In this document: one piece after another, positions 35,443 through 44,791 of the stretch
How the letters are laid out: every line of letters starts with the position of its first letter
How positions within the stretch are numbered: the first letter of the stretch is position 1
Source: Sellimonas caecigallum
Lineage (GTDB): Bacteria > Bacillota > Clostridia > Lachnospirales > Lachnospiraceae
Assembly (NCBI RefSeq): GCF_019754295.1
Contig: NZ_VIRV01000017.1
Coordinates: 1-47,784, forward strand
Direction of reading: 5' to 3'
Length of the DNA: 47,784 bases
Program-made: the position numbers and the translations under genes
Notes under the pieces: generated by a model
Told to the model about the DNA's origin: nothing
Database searches by the model: none
Seen by the model: only the letters and a program-made list of their open reading frames with translations

Positions 35443-36975
35443 ATGAACAGTGTAATCAAAGGAGCAAGCTATGTATTAGTACATACTCCTGAAATGGTAG
35501 TATACAACGGAACAACACAGACAACAGAAAGAGTTGTTAATCCGGAATCAGAATATTTGAAAGAATTAAGAGGCCATCTTCGCTCTTATGAGGATTGCGT
35601 AAATTATTGGCCGAACCAGGTATACATCGGAAATGCCCATCCGGATGAACTGGCACAGGTAGAATTCCCTTATTTTGATAAGAAAAAAGAAGGAGCAGAA
35701 AGATACGGAAAATACGGCGAAATTATGCCTGAAGAAGAATTCCTTCTTTTAGTTCAGGCTTGCGACATGTTCGAAGTTGTAAAACTGGACAAGAATTTCG
35801 TAAGTGCACATAAAGATGCATTTGCTGCAGATCCGATCATCACGGAAGATATCGTCTCCAAGATTGAAGAAGGATATGAACTTGATGAAATTAAGCATTT
35901 TATCGAAAATGAACATGCAGAAGGATTATATCACAACAATGAGCTTGTTGGATGTGTGAGAACAGCTCATGATATCGACGTAAACCTTTCCGCTCATGTA
36001 ATGCATGAAAACCTGATGAGCAAAGCTTCCAGCGTACTTGCTCTTTTATATGCCGTAAGAAATGCAGGTATCAATAAAGAAGACGTAGAATACGTAATCG
36101 ACTGTGCAGAAGAAGCATGTGGAGATATGAACCAGAGAGGTGGCGGTAACTTCGCAAAAGCTGCCGCAGAAGTAGCTGGACTCGTGTCTGCTACAGGTTC
36201 TGACTCCAGAGGATTCTGTGCCGGACCTACACACGCTCTGATCGAAGCAGCTGCACTCGTAAAATCTGGTGCTTACAAGACAGTTGTCGTAACTGCTGGA
36301 GGATGTACAGCAAAATTAGGTATGAACGGTAAAGACCACGTAAAGAAAGGCCTTCCGATCCTGGAAGACTGCCTTGGTGGATTTGCAGTAGTTATCTCTG
36401 AAAATGACGGAGTAAACCCGGAAATCAACCTGGATGTACTTGGACGTCATACTGTAGGTACAGGATCTGCTCCGCAGGCTGTAATCGGAAGTCTTGTTAC
36501 AGATCCTCTTGACAGAGTAGGCTGGAAAGTAACAGATATCGATAAATTCTCACCGGAAATGCAGAATCCGGATATCACAAAACCGGCTGGAGCAGGAGAT
36601 GTTCCGCTTGCTAACTACAAGATGATCGGTGCTCTCGCAGTAAAACGCGGTGATATCGACAGAAAAGAACTCCCGGATTTCATTCAGAAACACGGACTTA
36701 CAGGATGGGCTCCGACACAGGGACATATTCCTTCAGGTGTTCCGTACATCGGAGTTGCACGTGAAGATATCCTGGCTGGAAACATTAAGAAAGCAATGAT
36801 CATCGGTAAAGGAAGTCTCTTCCTTGGACGTATGACAAACCTGTTCGATGGTGTATCTTTTGTGATCCAGGCAAACGAAGGAAACGATGCTGCTGGAACA
36901 GTATCTGAAGAAGAAGTAAAAGGCCTGATCGCAAAAGCAATGAAAGAATTCGCTGAAACTCTGATGGCAGAATAG
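35443..36975 (+). CDS. grdC: Glycine reductase complex protein C, GrdC subunit
   Basis: A 510-residue subunit of protein C, the component that accepts the acetyl group from GrdA and, with phosphate, makes acetyl phosphate. The protein has a thiolase/FabH-like fold (about 165-480) and starts VIKGASYVLVHTPEMV, characteristic of GrdC. An AAAGGGTGG ribosome site precedes ATG 35443. It lies downstream of the attenuator-like hairpin and 13 bases before grdD. Confidence 0.94.
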   Translation: MNSVIKGASYVLVHTPEMVVYNGTTQTTERVVNPESEYLKELRGHLRSYEDCVNYWPNQVYIGNAHPDELAQVEFPYFDKKKEGAERYGKYGEIMPEEEFLLLVQACDMFEVVKLDKNFVSAHKDAFAADPIITEDIVSKIEEGYELDEIKHFIENEHAEGLYHNNELVGCVRTAHDIDVNLSAHVMHENLMSKASSVLALLYAVRNAGINKEDVEYVIDCAEEACGDMNQRGGGNFAKAAAEVAGLVSATGSDSRGFCAGPTHALIEAAALVKSGAYKTVVVTAGGCTAKLGMNGKDHVKKGLPILEDCLGGFAVVISENDGVNPEINLDVLGRHTVGTGSAPQAVIGSLVTDPLDRVGWKVTDIDKFSPEMQNPDITKPAGAGDVPLANYKMIGALAVKRGDIDRKELPDFIQKHGLTGWAPTQGHIPSGVPYIGVAREDILAGNIKKAMIIGKGSLFLGRMTNLFDGVSFVIQANEGNDAAGTVSEEEVKGLIAKAMKEFAETLMAE

Positions 36976-36988
36976 TGAGGTGGAGAAA

Positions 36989-38143
36989 ATGGCAAGTAGT
37001 ATCGAAAAAATGATTGCCTCTACCTTCATGGAAATGGCGCAGGGTCTGGAAAGCGGACAGTATGGAAAGCGCCCGAAGATCGCTCTTACCGGAATGGGAA
37101 GCGAACATGGCGAAGAAAATTCCATGCAGGCAGCGGTAATGGCTGCAAAACAGGGTGTTGATGTATACTACATCGGTACACTGGAAGCAGAAGGAGTAAC
37201 AACGATCAAAGTGGCTGACGATGAAGAAGGCCATAAAAAGATGGAAGACATGCTGAAAAATAAGGAAGTAGACGGAGCTGTAACAATGCATTTCCCATTC
37301 CCGATCGGCGTGTCAACAGTAGGACGCGTTGTTACACCAGCAAGGGGCAAAGAAATGTTCATCGCAAATACGACTGGTACATCCAGTACAGATCGTATCG
37401 AAGGAATGATCAAAAATGCTGTTTACGGGGTAATCACAGCAAAGGCATGCGGAATCAAAAAACCTACAGTAGGTATTTTGAATGTGGATGGTGCCCGTCA
37501 GACAGAAAAAGCCCTGAAAGAACTGAAAGAAAAAGGTTATGATATTGAATTCGCTGAATCCGGACGTGCGGACGGCGGATGTGTAATGCGTGGAAATGAT
37601 GTGCTTCAGGCATCTCCGGATATCCTTGTAACGGATTCCCTGACAGGAAACATTCTTGTAAAGATGCTTTCTTCTTTCAACACTGGAGGAAGTTTTGAAG
37701 CAACAGGTTACGGATACGGACCTGGAATCGGCGAAGGCTACGAAGAATTAGTTATGATCGTCTCCCGTGCTTCCGGAGCACCGGTCATCGCAAATGCAAT
37801 TTGCTATGCAGCAGAACTTGTTCGCAACAAGGTGTTTGAAGTGGCAAAAGCAGAATTCGCAGAAGTAAAGAAAGCTGGATTCAGTGAAGTTCTGGCTGCA
37901 TATAAGACGGTTGCAAAACCGGCTGCAGCTGAAGAAGAAGTAAAAGAACCTCCAAAGGAAATCGTGACAGCACAGATTGCAGGTATCGAAGTTATGGATC
38001 TTGATGATGCGGTACGTGTACTTTGGAAGATCAATATCTATGCTGAAAGCGGAATGGGATGTACAGGACCGATCATTCGTGTATCTGAAGCAAACCTTTC
38101 CAAAGCAGAAGAAGAATTAAAGAAAGCTGGATATATCAACTAA
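36989..38143 (+). CDS. grdD: Glycine reductase complex protein C, GrdD subunit
   Basis: A 384-residue subunit of protein C, with a PlsX/fatty-acid-synthesis-like fold. It ends in a segment with the acyl-accepting Cys358 (SGMGCTGPIIRVSEAN), the position where GrdD forms an acetyl thioester before phosphorolysis. ATG 36989 fits the GAGGTGGAG ribosome site; the open frame also allows GTG 36980, which overlaps that site. It is the last gene of the operon and is followed by a strong terminator. Acetate kinase, needed to gain ATP from acetyl phosphate, is not in the window. Confidence 0.94.
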   Translation: MASSIEKMIASTFMEMAQGLESGQYGKRPKIALTGMGSEHGEENSMQAAVMAAKQGVDVYYIGTLEAEGVTTIKVADDEEGHKKMEDMLKNKEVDGAVTMHFPFPIGVSTVGRVVTPARGKEMFIANTTGTSSTDRIEGMIKNAVYGVITAKACGIKKPTVGILNVDGARQTEKALKELKEKGYDIEFAESGRADGGCVMRGNDVLQASPDILVTDSLTGNILVKMLSSFNTGGSFEATGYGYGPGIGEGYEELVMIVSRASGAPVIANAICYAAELVRNKVFEVAKAEFAEVKKAGFSEVLAAYKTVAKPAAAEEEVKEPPKEIVTAQIAGIEVMDLDDAVRVLWKINIYAESGMGCTGPIIRVSEANLSKAEEELKKAGYIN

Positions 38144-38170
38144 TCCGCAAGAGGATTAAGAGAAGATCCA

Positions 38171-38216
38171 CAATCTCCCCGGCACAGGAATACACCTGGC
38201 CGGGGAGATTGCGTTT
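38171..38216 (+). terminator. Terminator of the grd operon
   Basis: CAATCTCCCCGGC (38171-38183) pairs with GCCGGGGAGATTG (38199-38211), extended by an inner CAGG/CCTG, followed by CGTTTT. Confidence 0.93.
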
Positions 38217-38347
38217 TGGGAATTATACTATTGTATGAAGCAGCGAGACTGCTTCAAAGAAGATTGAACAAGTGGGTTGATTTTTTGCGGAAGAAATAGT
38301 ATGATGTCTCATGGAAATATGATATACTAGGAAAAGGTATGAGAGGG

Positions 38348-39121
38348 ATGGACTATAAATTGCTGATGGATACGGCCATGCTGGCCGGAAAACTGATGCT
38401 TCAAAGTGGGGCGGAGACATATCGCGTGGAGGATACTATGCACCATATTCTGAAGACATCCAACCTGGAAAAGACAGAGATACTTGTCATTATGACAGGG
38501 ATCAGCGCATCAATCAGTGGGGAAGATGTGGCCCCGATCAGTATGGCGCAGCGTGTGGACACAAGAAGTACAAATCTCAGCGTGATCGAGCAGATCAATC
38601 ACATTTCAAGAAGATACTGTGCTGGGGAGCTTTCTCTGGACGAGGCATATTGTCTTTTAAACGATGTGAAGTCGGTTACATATCCAAGGTGGGTTTCGAT
38701 CCTTGCTCCCACGGGAGTAGCGATTGGATTTACTGTCTTTTTTGACGGCACATACTATGATGTGCTGGCTACTATTATTGTAGGAATTTTTCTTTCCGGG
38801 ATTATGCTGGCCGGGAAAGGAGCCGGAATACCGGATTTGATTCTTGACATTTTAAATGCCGTCAGTGTGGGGATTGCGGCTCTCGTGATGAAACGCATTA
38901 TGGGGGATGTAATGAATCTGGATACCGTCATTATCGGTTCTATCATGCCCCTTGTGCCTGGCGTAGCTATTACAAATGCGGTAAGAGATACCTTCCAGGG
39001 AGATTATATATCGGGATGTGCCAGACTTTTGGAAGCATTTCTGAAGGCGGCCTTTGTTGCCCTGGGAATTGGGATTGCCTTGTCTGTTTTTGGAGAATTC
39101 ATAACAGGAGGAATCGTATGA
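38348..39121 (+). CDS. Threonine/serine exporter family protein, N-terminal half (ThrE/DUF1212)
   Basis: A 257-residue membrane protein. The soluble N-terminal part (about 1-105) contains the conserved LQSGAETYRVEDTM and TGISASI segments of DUF1212. About five transmembrane helices follow. In split ThrE systems this half works with a small DUF3815-type membrane partner, encoded next with an ATGA overlap. The likely role is efflux of threonine, serine or another small acid (the YjjP/YjjB pair exports succinate); substrate not determined. ATG 38348 is preferred to ATG 38339 by spacing to AAAAGG (38332-38337). Confidence 0.88.
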   Translation: MDYKLLMDTAMLAGKLMLQSGAETYRVEDTMHHILKTSNLEKTEILVIMTGISASISGEDVAPISMAQRVDTRSTNLSVIEQINHISRRYCAGELSLDEAYCLLNDVKSVTYPRWVSILAPTGVAIGFTVFFDGTYYDVLATIIVGIFLSGIMLAGKGAGIPDLILDILNAVSVGIAALVMKRIMGDVMNLDTVIIGSIMPLVPGVAITNAVRDTFQGDYISGCARLLEAFLKAAFVALGIGIALSVFGEFITGGIV

Positions 39122-39597
39122 CGGAAGTATTTATAAAAACGATCGGTGTTTTCGTAGCCGTGTATTCATATGCTATTATGATTAATTCGCCCACAAAATA
39201 TCTCATCTGGGCCGGAGTATCCGGCGCTGTATCTGGATTTGTATATTTTATCTGCACGGCTGGCCAGATAGACGTTGTAATTGCCACATTTTGGTCCGCA
39301 CTTACAGCAGGTTTGATCTCCCATATTTTCGCCAGGATCTTGAAGACGCCGGTAACAATGTTTTTGATCGGTGGGATACTTCCTACTGTACCAGGCAACG
39401 GGATCTATCAGATCATGCACCATATACTGGAAAATGACAGGGCGATGGCAAGCTATTATTTGGCTCAGACGCTTGAAATCGCAGGTGCGATCGCACTTGC
39501 TATTTTTCTGATGGATACATTTTTCAGAATATTCCGCAGAGGAGACTGGAAGCAGGATTCCCTTAGATATATACGAAAAGGAGAAAGGAAGAAGTAA
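39118..39597 (+). CDS. Threonine/serine exporter family protein, C-terminal half (ThrE/DUF3815)
   Basis: A 159-residue protein with four to five transmembrane helices and the conserved FLIGGILPTVPGNGIYQIMH segment of DUF3815. It is the second half of the split exporter. The ATG (39118-39120) overlaps the upstream TGA, preceded by AGGAGG, so translation is coupled. The C-terminal tail is basic. Confidence 0.88.
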   Translation: MTEVFIKTIGVFVAVYSYAIMINSPTKYLIWAGVSGAVSGFVYFICTAGQIDVVIATFWSALTAGLISHIFARILKTPVTMFLIGGILPTVPGNGIYQIMHHILENDRAMASYYLAQTLEIAGAIALAIFLMDTFFRIFRRGDWKQDSLRYIRKGERKK

Positions 39598-39600
39598 GCT

Positions 39601-39936
39601 ATGGGTGTAAGCATCATTTTTGGTATTTTGTCCATTGTAGTTTTTACAGTTGCCACGGTCATGCTGATAAACGGAAAAGCATTGGATCTGGTACCCGGAT
39701 ACAGTGAGATGAGCAAAAAAGAAAAAGAAAACCTGGACAAAAAGAAATTTGGGAGAAAGCTCGGCATTCCGATGGCTGTCGTAGACATTGTTATGATCGT
39801 ACTGCTTAGCATTTCCTTTTTTTCAGATTCTGAGACTCTCAAATCATATGCTGGATACGGCATGTTAGTCGTGCTGTTTGTAAGTCTGATCATAAGAGAT
39901 TTTACAAAATTTACGGATAATGGAAAGAGACGCTAA
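39601..39936 (+). CDS. Small membrane protein, DUF3784-like
   Basis: A 111-residue protein with an N-terminal transmembrane helix (about 4-24), a conserved hydrophilic LINGKALDLVPGYSEMSKKEKE segment typical of DUF3784 proteins, and two further helices (about 60-78 and 82-98). Function is unknown. It follows the exporter genes by three bases and is probably co-transcribed. Confidence 0.75.
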   Translation: MGVSIIFGILSIVVFTVATVMLINGKALDLVPGYSEMSKKEKENLDKKKFGRKLGIPMAVVDIVMIVLLSISFFSDSETLKSYAGYGMLVVLFVSLIIRDFTKFTDNGKRR

Positions 39937-39980
39937 ACAGCGGTTATGATAAAAAAATATAGAAACAGGAGAAAAGAGAT

Positions 39981-41438
39981 ATGAGTAAAGTGAGAACAAG
40001 ATTTGCACCAAGTCCGACAGGAAGAATGCATGTCGGGAATTTAAGAACAGCACTGTATGCGTATCTGATAGCGAAACACGAAGACGGAGATTTCATGCTT
40101 CGTATTGAAGATACAGATCAGGAACGTTTTGTGGAGGGCGCTCTGGAGATTATTTACCGTACTTTGGAAAAGACAGGCCTTATCCACGACGAGGGGCCGG
40201 ACAAGGACGGCGGTTACGGGCCATATGTGCAGAGCGAGCGAAATAAGAATGGCCTGTATCTGAAATACGCAAAACAGCTTATCGAGCAAGGCGACGCATA
40301 CTATTGCTTCTGTGACAAGGAACGCTTGGATTCCTTAAAAACATCTGTGTCAGAAAGTGGAACGGAGATCCGTGTATACGATAAACATTGCCTGCATCTT
40401 AGCAAAGAAGAAGTGGAAGCGAATCTGGCAGCTGGGAAACCGTATGTCATCCGTATCAACATGCCGACAGAAGGCACGACAACATTCCACGATGATATCT
40501 ATGGAGATATCACTGTAGACAATGCAGAGCTGGATGATATGATCCTCATCAAATCCGACGGATATCCGACATACAATTTTGCGAATGTCGTAGACGACCA
40601 TCTGATGAATATCACACATGTCGTAAGAGGAAATGAATATCTTTCTTCTGCGCCAAAGTACAATCGCCTGTATGAAGCATTTGGATGGGAGCCTCCGGTG
40701 TATGTGCACTGTCCGCTCATTACAGATGAAAATCACAAAAAGCTCAGCAAACGCTGCGGCCATTCTTCATATGAGGATCTGCTGGAACAGGGTTTTATTT
40801 CCGAGGCTATCGTTAATTATGTGGCGCTTCTTGGATGGTGTCCATCTGATAACCAGGAAATTTTCAGCCTGGAGGAGCTTGTAAAGGCTTTCGACTATCA
40901 TCATATGAGCAAATCCCCGGCGGTATTTGATGTTCAGAAACTGAAATGGATGAACGGGGAATATATGAAGATGATGGAGTTCGACTGTTTCTTTGAGATG
41001 GCTGAGCCATATATCCGCGAAGTAGTGACAAAAGACTATGATCTGAAGAAAATTGCTGCCCTCGTAAAGACGAGGATAGAAGTGTTCCCTGATATCAGAG
41101 AACAGATTGATTTCTTTGAGGAACTTCCAGAATACGATACAGCCATGTACACTCACAAAAAGATGAAAACGACAGAGGAGACATCACTTGAAGTGTTAAA
41201 AGAACTGCTCCCAATACTGGAAAAGCAGGAAGATTACAGCAATGATGCGCTGTTTGCCGTGCTGAAAGACTATGTGGCGGACAAAGCATGCAAAAATGGA
41301 TATGTGATGTGGCCGGTTCGTACTGCGGTGTCCGGAAAGCAAAATACACCGGGAGGAGCCACAGAAATCATGGAAATCATCGGAAAAGAAGAATCTCTAA
41401 GAAGAATCCGAAAGGGAATCGAATTGTTGGAGAAATAA
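39981..41438 (+). CDS. gltX: Glutamyl-tRNA synthetase
   Basis: A 485-residue class I aminoacyl-tRNA synthetase that charges tRNA-Glu (and in many Firmicutes also tRNA-Gln). The HIGH motif is [11 protein letters not shown] at residues 11-21 (His to Met-His-Val variant), and the KMSKS motif is HKKLSKRCG at about 252-260. The C-terminal anticodon-binding domain follows (about 330-485). Length is normal. An AGGAGAAAAGAG purine stretch precedes ATG 39981. Confidence 0.96.
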   Translation: MSKVRTRFAPSPTGRMHVGNLRTALYAYLIAKHEDGDFMLRIEDTDQERFVEGALEIIYRTLEKTGLIHDEGPDKDGGYGPYVQSERNKNGLYLKYAKQLIEQGDAYYCFCDKERLDSLKTSVSESGTEIRVYDKHCLHLSKEEVEANLAAGKPYVIRINMPTEGTTTFHDDIYGDITVDNAELDDMILIKSDGYPTYNFANVVDDHLMNITHVVRGNEYLSSAPKYNRLYEAFGWEPPVYVHCPLITDENHKKLSKRCGHSSYEDLLEQGFISEAIVNYVALLGWCPSDNQEIFSLEELVKAFDYHHMSKSPAVFDVQKLKWMNGEYMKMMEFDCFFEMAEPYIREVVTKDYDLKKIAALVKTRIEVFPDIREQIDFFEELPEYDTAMYTHKKMKTTEETSLEVLKELLPILEKQEDYSNDALFAVLKDYVADKACKNGYVMWPVRTAVSGKQNTPGGATEIMEIIGKEESLRRIRKGIELLEK

Positions 41439-41441
41439 TAT

Positions 41442-43313
41442 ATGACAGAAAAAATCGGCGGGGGAACAAAACCCCCGCTTTCCACTTATAACGAAGAACA
41501 AAGGCGGGCGATTGCCCACAAAAACGGACCGTGTATGGTTTTGGCAGGTCCTGGTTCCGGAAAGACAACAGTTATTGCCGGCAGAATCTGCGAAATGATC
41601 GAGACACATCACATACCGCCGGAAGAAATCCTCGTGATCACATTTACGAAATATGCCGTAAAGGAAATGAAGGAACGTTTCCGAAAGACAGGAATCCATG
41701 GGGCGGGATCAGTAACATTCGGCACATTCCACGGGATTTATTACGGTATGCTCCGGCAGGTCTATGATTTGTGCGCGGAGCAGATTTTGAGGGAAGATGA
41801 GCAAAGTACTATCGCAGAAGCAGCTGTGAAAGATGTGGAACGGACAAACGGAACAAGGATAGGCGATAAAGATGTACTGCTGATGATCGGGAAAGTCAAG
41901 AATAATGGCGGATTCCAGGGTATAACGCAGGATCCGGAAGACCGTCAGGTTTATCACGCGTATGAAAAGAGAAAAAAAGCGGCCGGAAAGATTGATTTTG
42001 ACGATATGCTGCTTTTGATCTATCAGCTGTTTCAAAAGCGGCCGGATATTCTGAAAAAATGGCAGGAACGATACCGATATATTCTTATCGATGAATTTCA
42101 GGATTGCAGCAGGATTCAGTATGAAATTGTGAAGATGCTGGCCGGACAAAGGAGGAATATTTTTGTAGTCGGAGACGACGACCAGTCTATCTACGGATTC
42201 CGGGGGGCATCTCCGGCTATCATGAAACATTTTTCCGAAGATTATCCGGAAGCGAAGATTGTACGTCTGGAGATCAATTACCGAAGTGCCGCCCACATTG
42301 TAGCTGCATCTGGAAAAGTAATCAAGAACAATAAAAATCGGTTTCCAAAAGATCTGCGGGCAGTACACGACAAGGGTAAACCGGTTCATGTGCAGGAAGT
42401 GTACGATATGGCGGAGGAAGCGGACTATGTTGCAGCTGCGGTAAAAGAAAAACTAAAATCCGGAGTATTGCCGGAGGAGATTGCTGTGATCTTTCGGACA
42501 ACACAGGATGCTGCCATGACCATGTCTGCTTTTATGAACTACAGCATTCCTTTTTTTATGAAAGAGAAAGCATTCCACCTATATGAACATTTCATTGCGG
42601 AAGATATAAAAGCATATTTCCGCATCGCCCAGGGAATTCGGCAAAGGAACGACTTCCTCCGAGTCATAAACAGGCCAAATCGCTATATCAGCAGGACAGC
42701 GTTAGAAAAGGAGCGGACAGATTTTGAGGACTTAAGGACGTTTTACTGTGATAAGGAGTGGATGATCGACCGGATCGATCAGATGGAGGAAGATATCCGA
42801 GAGATAGCTAAGATGACGCCTTATGCGGCCTTTCAGTATCTGAGAAAGAAAACAGGTTACCAGGAATTTTTGTGTGAGTATGCAAAAGAAAAAAATCTGG
42901 AACAGAGCGATCTTCTGGGAATTATGGACGAGATTGCCGAGAGTATGAAGAAAAAAGAATCTTTGCAGGAATGGATCAAGTATACAGATGTCTATACAAA
43001 CCATCTGAAAGAAATGGAAAAAGAAGATCGCTTTACAGAAGGGAAGGTAGCCTTTCTCACGATGCACGGTGCAAAAGGACTTGAATACCGGTTTGTCTAT
43101 CTCATTGAAGCAGAAGAAGGGATCGTACCACACCGGAAGGCCATCAGGGATGGGGAGACGGAAGAGGAGAGGCGGCTTTTTTATGTGGCCATGACAAGGG
43201 CAAAAGAGCAGCTTACAATATCTTATGTCAGACAAAAAAACGGGAAAGATGTCCATCCTTCCCGCTTTGTCCAAGAACTCTTTACTCCTCTTCATCCTCG
43301 AGCATCTCGTTAA
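41442..43313 (+). CDS. UvrD/PcrA-like superfamily 1 DNA helicase
   Basis: A 623-residue ATP-dependent 3'-5' helicase. Motifs in order are Q-motif YNEEQRRAI (16-24), Walker A GPGSGKTT (Lys41), motif Ia TFTKYA, motif II DEFQDC (the DEXX box), motif III VVGDDDQSIYGFRG, motif IV region INYRS, motif V TMHGAKGLEY and motif VI VAMTRAKEQL. It is shorter than PcrA (about 720-750), mainly in the 2B and C-terminal regions. ATG 41442 lies 3 bases after gltX with GGAGA as ribosome site. A terminator-like hairpin lies within its first 14 codons. The 3' end overlaps the convergent DUF1292 gene by 32 bases. Confidence 0.93.
   Translation: MTEKIGGGTKPPLSTYNEEQRRAIAHKNGPCMVLAGPGSGKTTVIAGRICEMIETHHIPPEEILVITFTKYAVKEMKERFRKTGIHGAGSVTFGTFHGIYYGMLRQVYDLCAEQILREDEQSTIAEAAVKDVERTNGTRIGDKDVLLMIGKVKNNGGFQGITQDPEDRQVYHAYEKRKKAAGKIDFDDMLLLIYQLFQKRPDILKKWQERYRYILIDEFQDCSRIQYEIVKMLAGQRRNIFVVGDDDQSIYGFRGASPAIMKHFSEDYPEAKIVRLEINYRSAAHIVAASGKVIKNNKNRFPKDLRAVHDKGKPVHVQEVYDMAEEADYVAAAVKEKLKSGVLPEEIAVIFRTTQDAAMTMSAFMNYSIPFFMKEKAFHLYEHFIAEDIKAYFRIAQGIRQRNDFLRVINRPNRYISRTALEKERTDFEDLRTFYCDKEWMIDRIDQMEEDIREIAKMTPYAAFQYLRKKTGYQEFLCEYAKEKNLEQSDLLGIMDEIAESMKKKESLQEWIKYTDVYTNHLKEMEKEDRFTEGKVAFLTMHGAKGLEYRFVYLIEAEEGIVPHRKAIRDGETEEERRLFYVAMTRAKEQLTISYVRQKNGKDVHPSRFVQELFTPLHPRASR
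41458..41481 (+). terminator. Terminator-like hairpin inside the helicase 5' coding region
   Basis: GCGGGGG (41458-41464) pairs perfectly with CCCCCGC (41472-41478), followed by TTT. It lies 17 bases after the helicase start codon and may terminate or attenuate gltX transcripts. Confidence 0.5.
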
Positions 43314-43581
43314 ATTCCTGCTCATCAAGCCATTCGTCAAATGCTTCTGCCGTTGCATCGTACTCATCATCATCTTCGATGTTGGAAAGGCTTGGCTCGT
43401 CGTCAATCTCTTCATATCGGTAGATATAAACTTCGCCGTCCTCGTTTGCCTCTCCGTCTTCAGTTAATGGAAGAAGAGCAATGTATTCCTGCTCTCCAAC
43501 AGAATAGATAGTGAGAACTTCACACTCCAGCTCTTCGTCATTGTCCAGTGTAAGGGTAACGGTTACATTCTGTTCGTCCAT
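43282..43581 (-). CDS. DUF1292 family acidic protein
   Basis: A 99-residue very acidic protein (MDEQNVTVTLTLDNDEELECEVL start; Asp/Glu-rich end). It matches the DUF1292 family, common in Firmicutes and of unknown function. The start at 43581 follows AAAGGAGAG on the minus strand; the frame could extend to 43605 but has no ribosome site there. Its last 32 bases overlap the end of the helicase gene on the opposite strand. Confidence 0.85.
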   Translation of the reverse strand: MDEQNVTVTLTLDNDEELECEVLTIYSVGEQEYIALLPLTEDGEANEDGEVYIYRYEEIDDEPSLSNIEDDDEYDATAEAFDEWLDEQEFNEMLEDEEE

Positions 43582-43706
43582 AATGATACTCTCCTTTGTG
43601 TTCATACGCCTTCTGTACTGATTGTTACAGATGCTAATTTTACTCTAGCAGACTACGGCAAAAAAAGCAAGCAGAATCATGGAAAAGCAGGAGGTTTGGA
43701 AAACTA

Positions 43707-43736
43707 TTGACATAGTGTGTGCAGAAAAGTTAAAAT
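43707..43736 (+). promoter_or_regulatory. Promoter for the binding-protein gene
   Basis: Perfect TTGACA (43707-43712), 18-base spacer, TAAAAT (43731-43736), 36 bases before the start codon. Confidence 0.65.
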
Positions 43737-43771
43737 TAAAATATGACAGACAGAAACGGGAGGAAATCAGA

Positions 43772-44767
43772 ATGAAATTCAAAAGATTGACGGCTGTATT
43801 CCTTGTGATACTCCTTATGTTTAGTCTTGCGGCCTGTAAAAAGCCGGCAGGAGGGAGCCCGGAAGACAATCCGGTAAAGGAAGAGTCCGAGGAAGAAGAG
43901 ACTGAGATGACCGCATATAAATTCGGATTTTCGGGTATCACAATGGAGAATCCGTATTATACTACGCTGGAAGCTTCTATCAGAGAAGATATCGAAGGGG
44001 AAGGCAGCACTTTGATCACAAAGGATCCAAGAGGAGATGCCAATAAACAGATCCAGCAGATCCGTGAAATGATATCAGACGGGATCCAGGCCATTTTTCT
44101 CTGTCCGGTGGACTGGGAGGTCATTACACCGGTTGTGAAAGAATTGAGAGAGGCGGATATTCGAATTATTAATCTGGACACACAGGTACAAAATATTGAT
44201 GATGTAGATGCCTATGTGGGATCGGATAATTACAAGGCAGGACAGATCTGCGGGGAGAAACTGATCGAGACTTACCCTGAAGGCGGAAAAGTTGTGATAT
44301 TGGAATGTACGACACAGAATTCCATCAACAGCCGAATTACCGGATTTGAGGAGACGATAGCTGGCAAAGGGTTTGAGGTAGTGGCCCGGGCAGATGCTTC
44401 CGGGTCAAAAGAAAATGCCAAGACGGAAATGGCCAAGATCCTGCGTAATCAGCCTGAAATCACAGCCGTCATGTGTGGAAATGATCAGATGGCTTTGGGC
44501 GCTATGGAAGCCGCAGAAGAGATGAAGAGAACAGATTTGAAGATTTACGGGGTGGACGGATCCCCGGATCTGAAAAGAGAGCTGAAAGAGAAAAATACGC
44601 TGATCGCAGGAAGCGCTGCACAATCGCCCATCAACATCGGGAAAGCTGCGGCCAAAGTGGCTCTCCAGATCATGAATGGAGAAGACTATGAAGAAGAAAC
44701 GCTGGAAGATGTATTGTTTATCGATCAGAGCAATATAGATATGTACGGCGTGGATGGATGGCAGTAG
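43772..44767 (+). CDS. Sugar-type substrate-binding lipoprotein (RbsB-like), orphan
   Basis: A 331-residue periplasmic-binding-protein-fold lipoprotein. The signal is KFKRL, a hydrophobic stretch, and the lipobox LAAC with Cys22. An acidic linker (about 28-50) follows, then two Rossmann-like lobes starting YKFGFSGITMENPYYTTLE. The hinge and ligand features (LDTQV, AVMCGNDQMALGAMEA, VDGSP) are those of Peripla_BP_4 proteins that bind ribose, galactose or related ligands. No permease or ATPase is nearby, so it either shares a distant transporter or serves as a sensor. GGGAGG precedes ATG 43772. A GH13-type protein is encoded 24 bases downstream. Confidence 0.88.
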   Translation: MKFKRLTAVFLVILLMFSLAACKKPAGGSPEDNPVKEESEEEETEMTAYKFGFSGITMENPYYTTLEASIREDIEGEGSTLITKDPRGDANKQIQQIREMISDGIQAIFLCPVDWEVITPVVKELREADIRIINLDTQVQNIDDVDAYVGSDNYKAGQICGEKLIETYPEGGKVVILECTTQNSINSRITGFEETIAGKGFEVVARADASGSKENAKTEMAKILRNQPEITAVMCGNDQMALGAMEAAEEMKRTDLKIYGVDGSPDLKRELKEKNTLIAGSAAQSPINIGKAAAKVALQIMNGEDYEEETLEDVLFIDQSNIDMYGVDGWQ

Positions 44768-44791
44768 CTGTCAATCAGAAAGGATGGGAAA

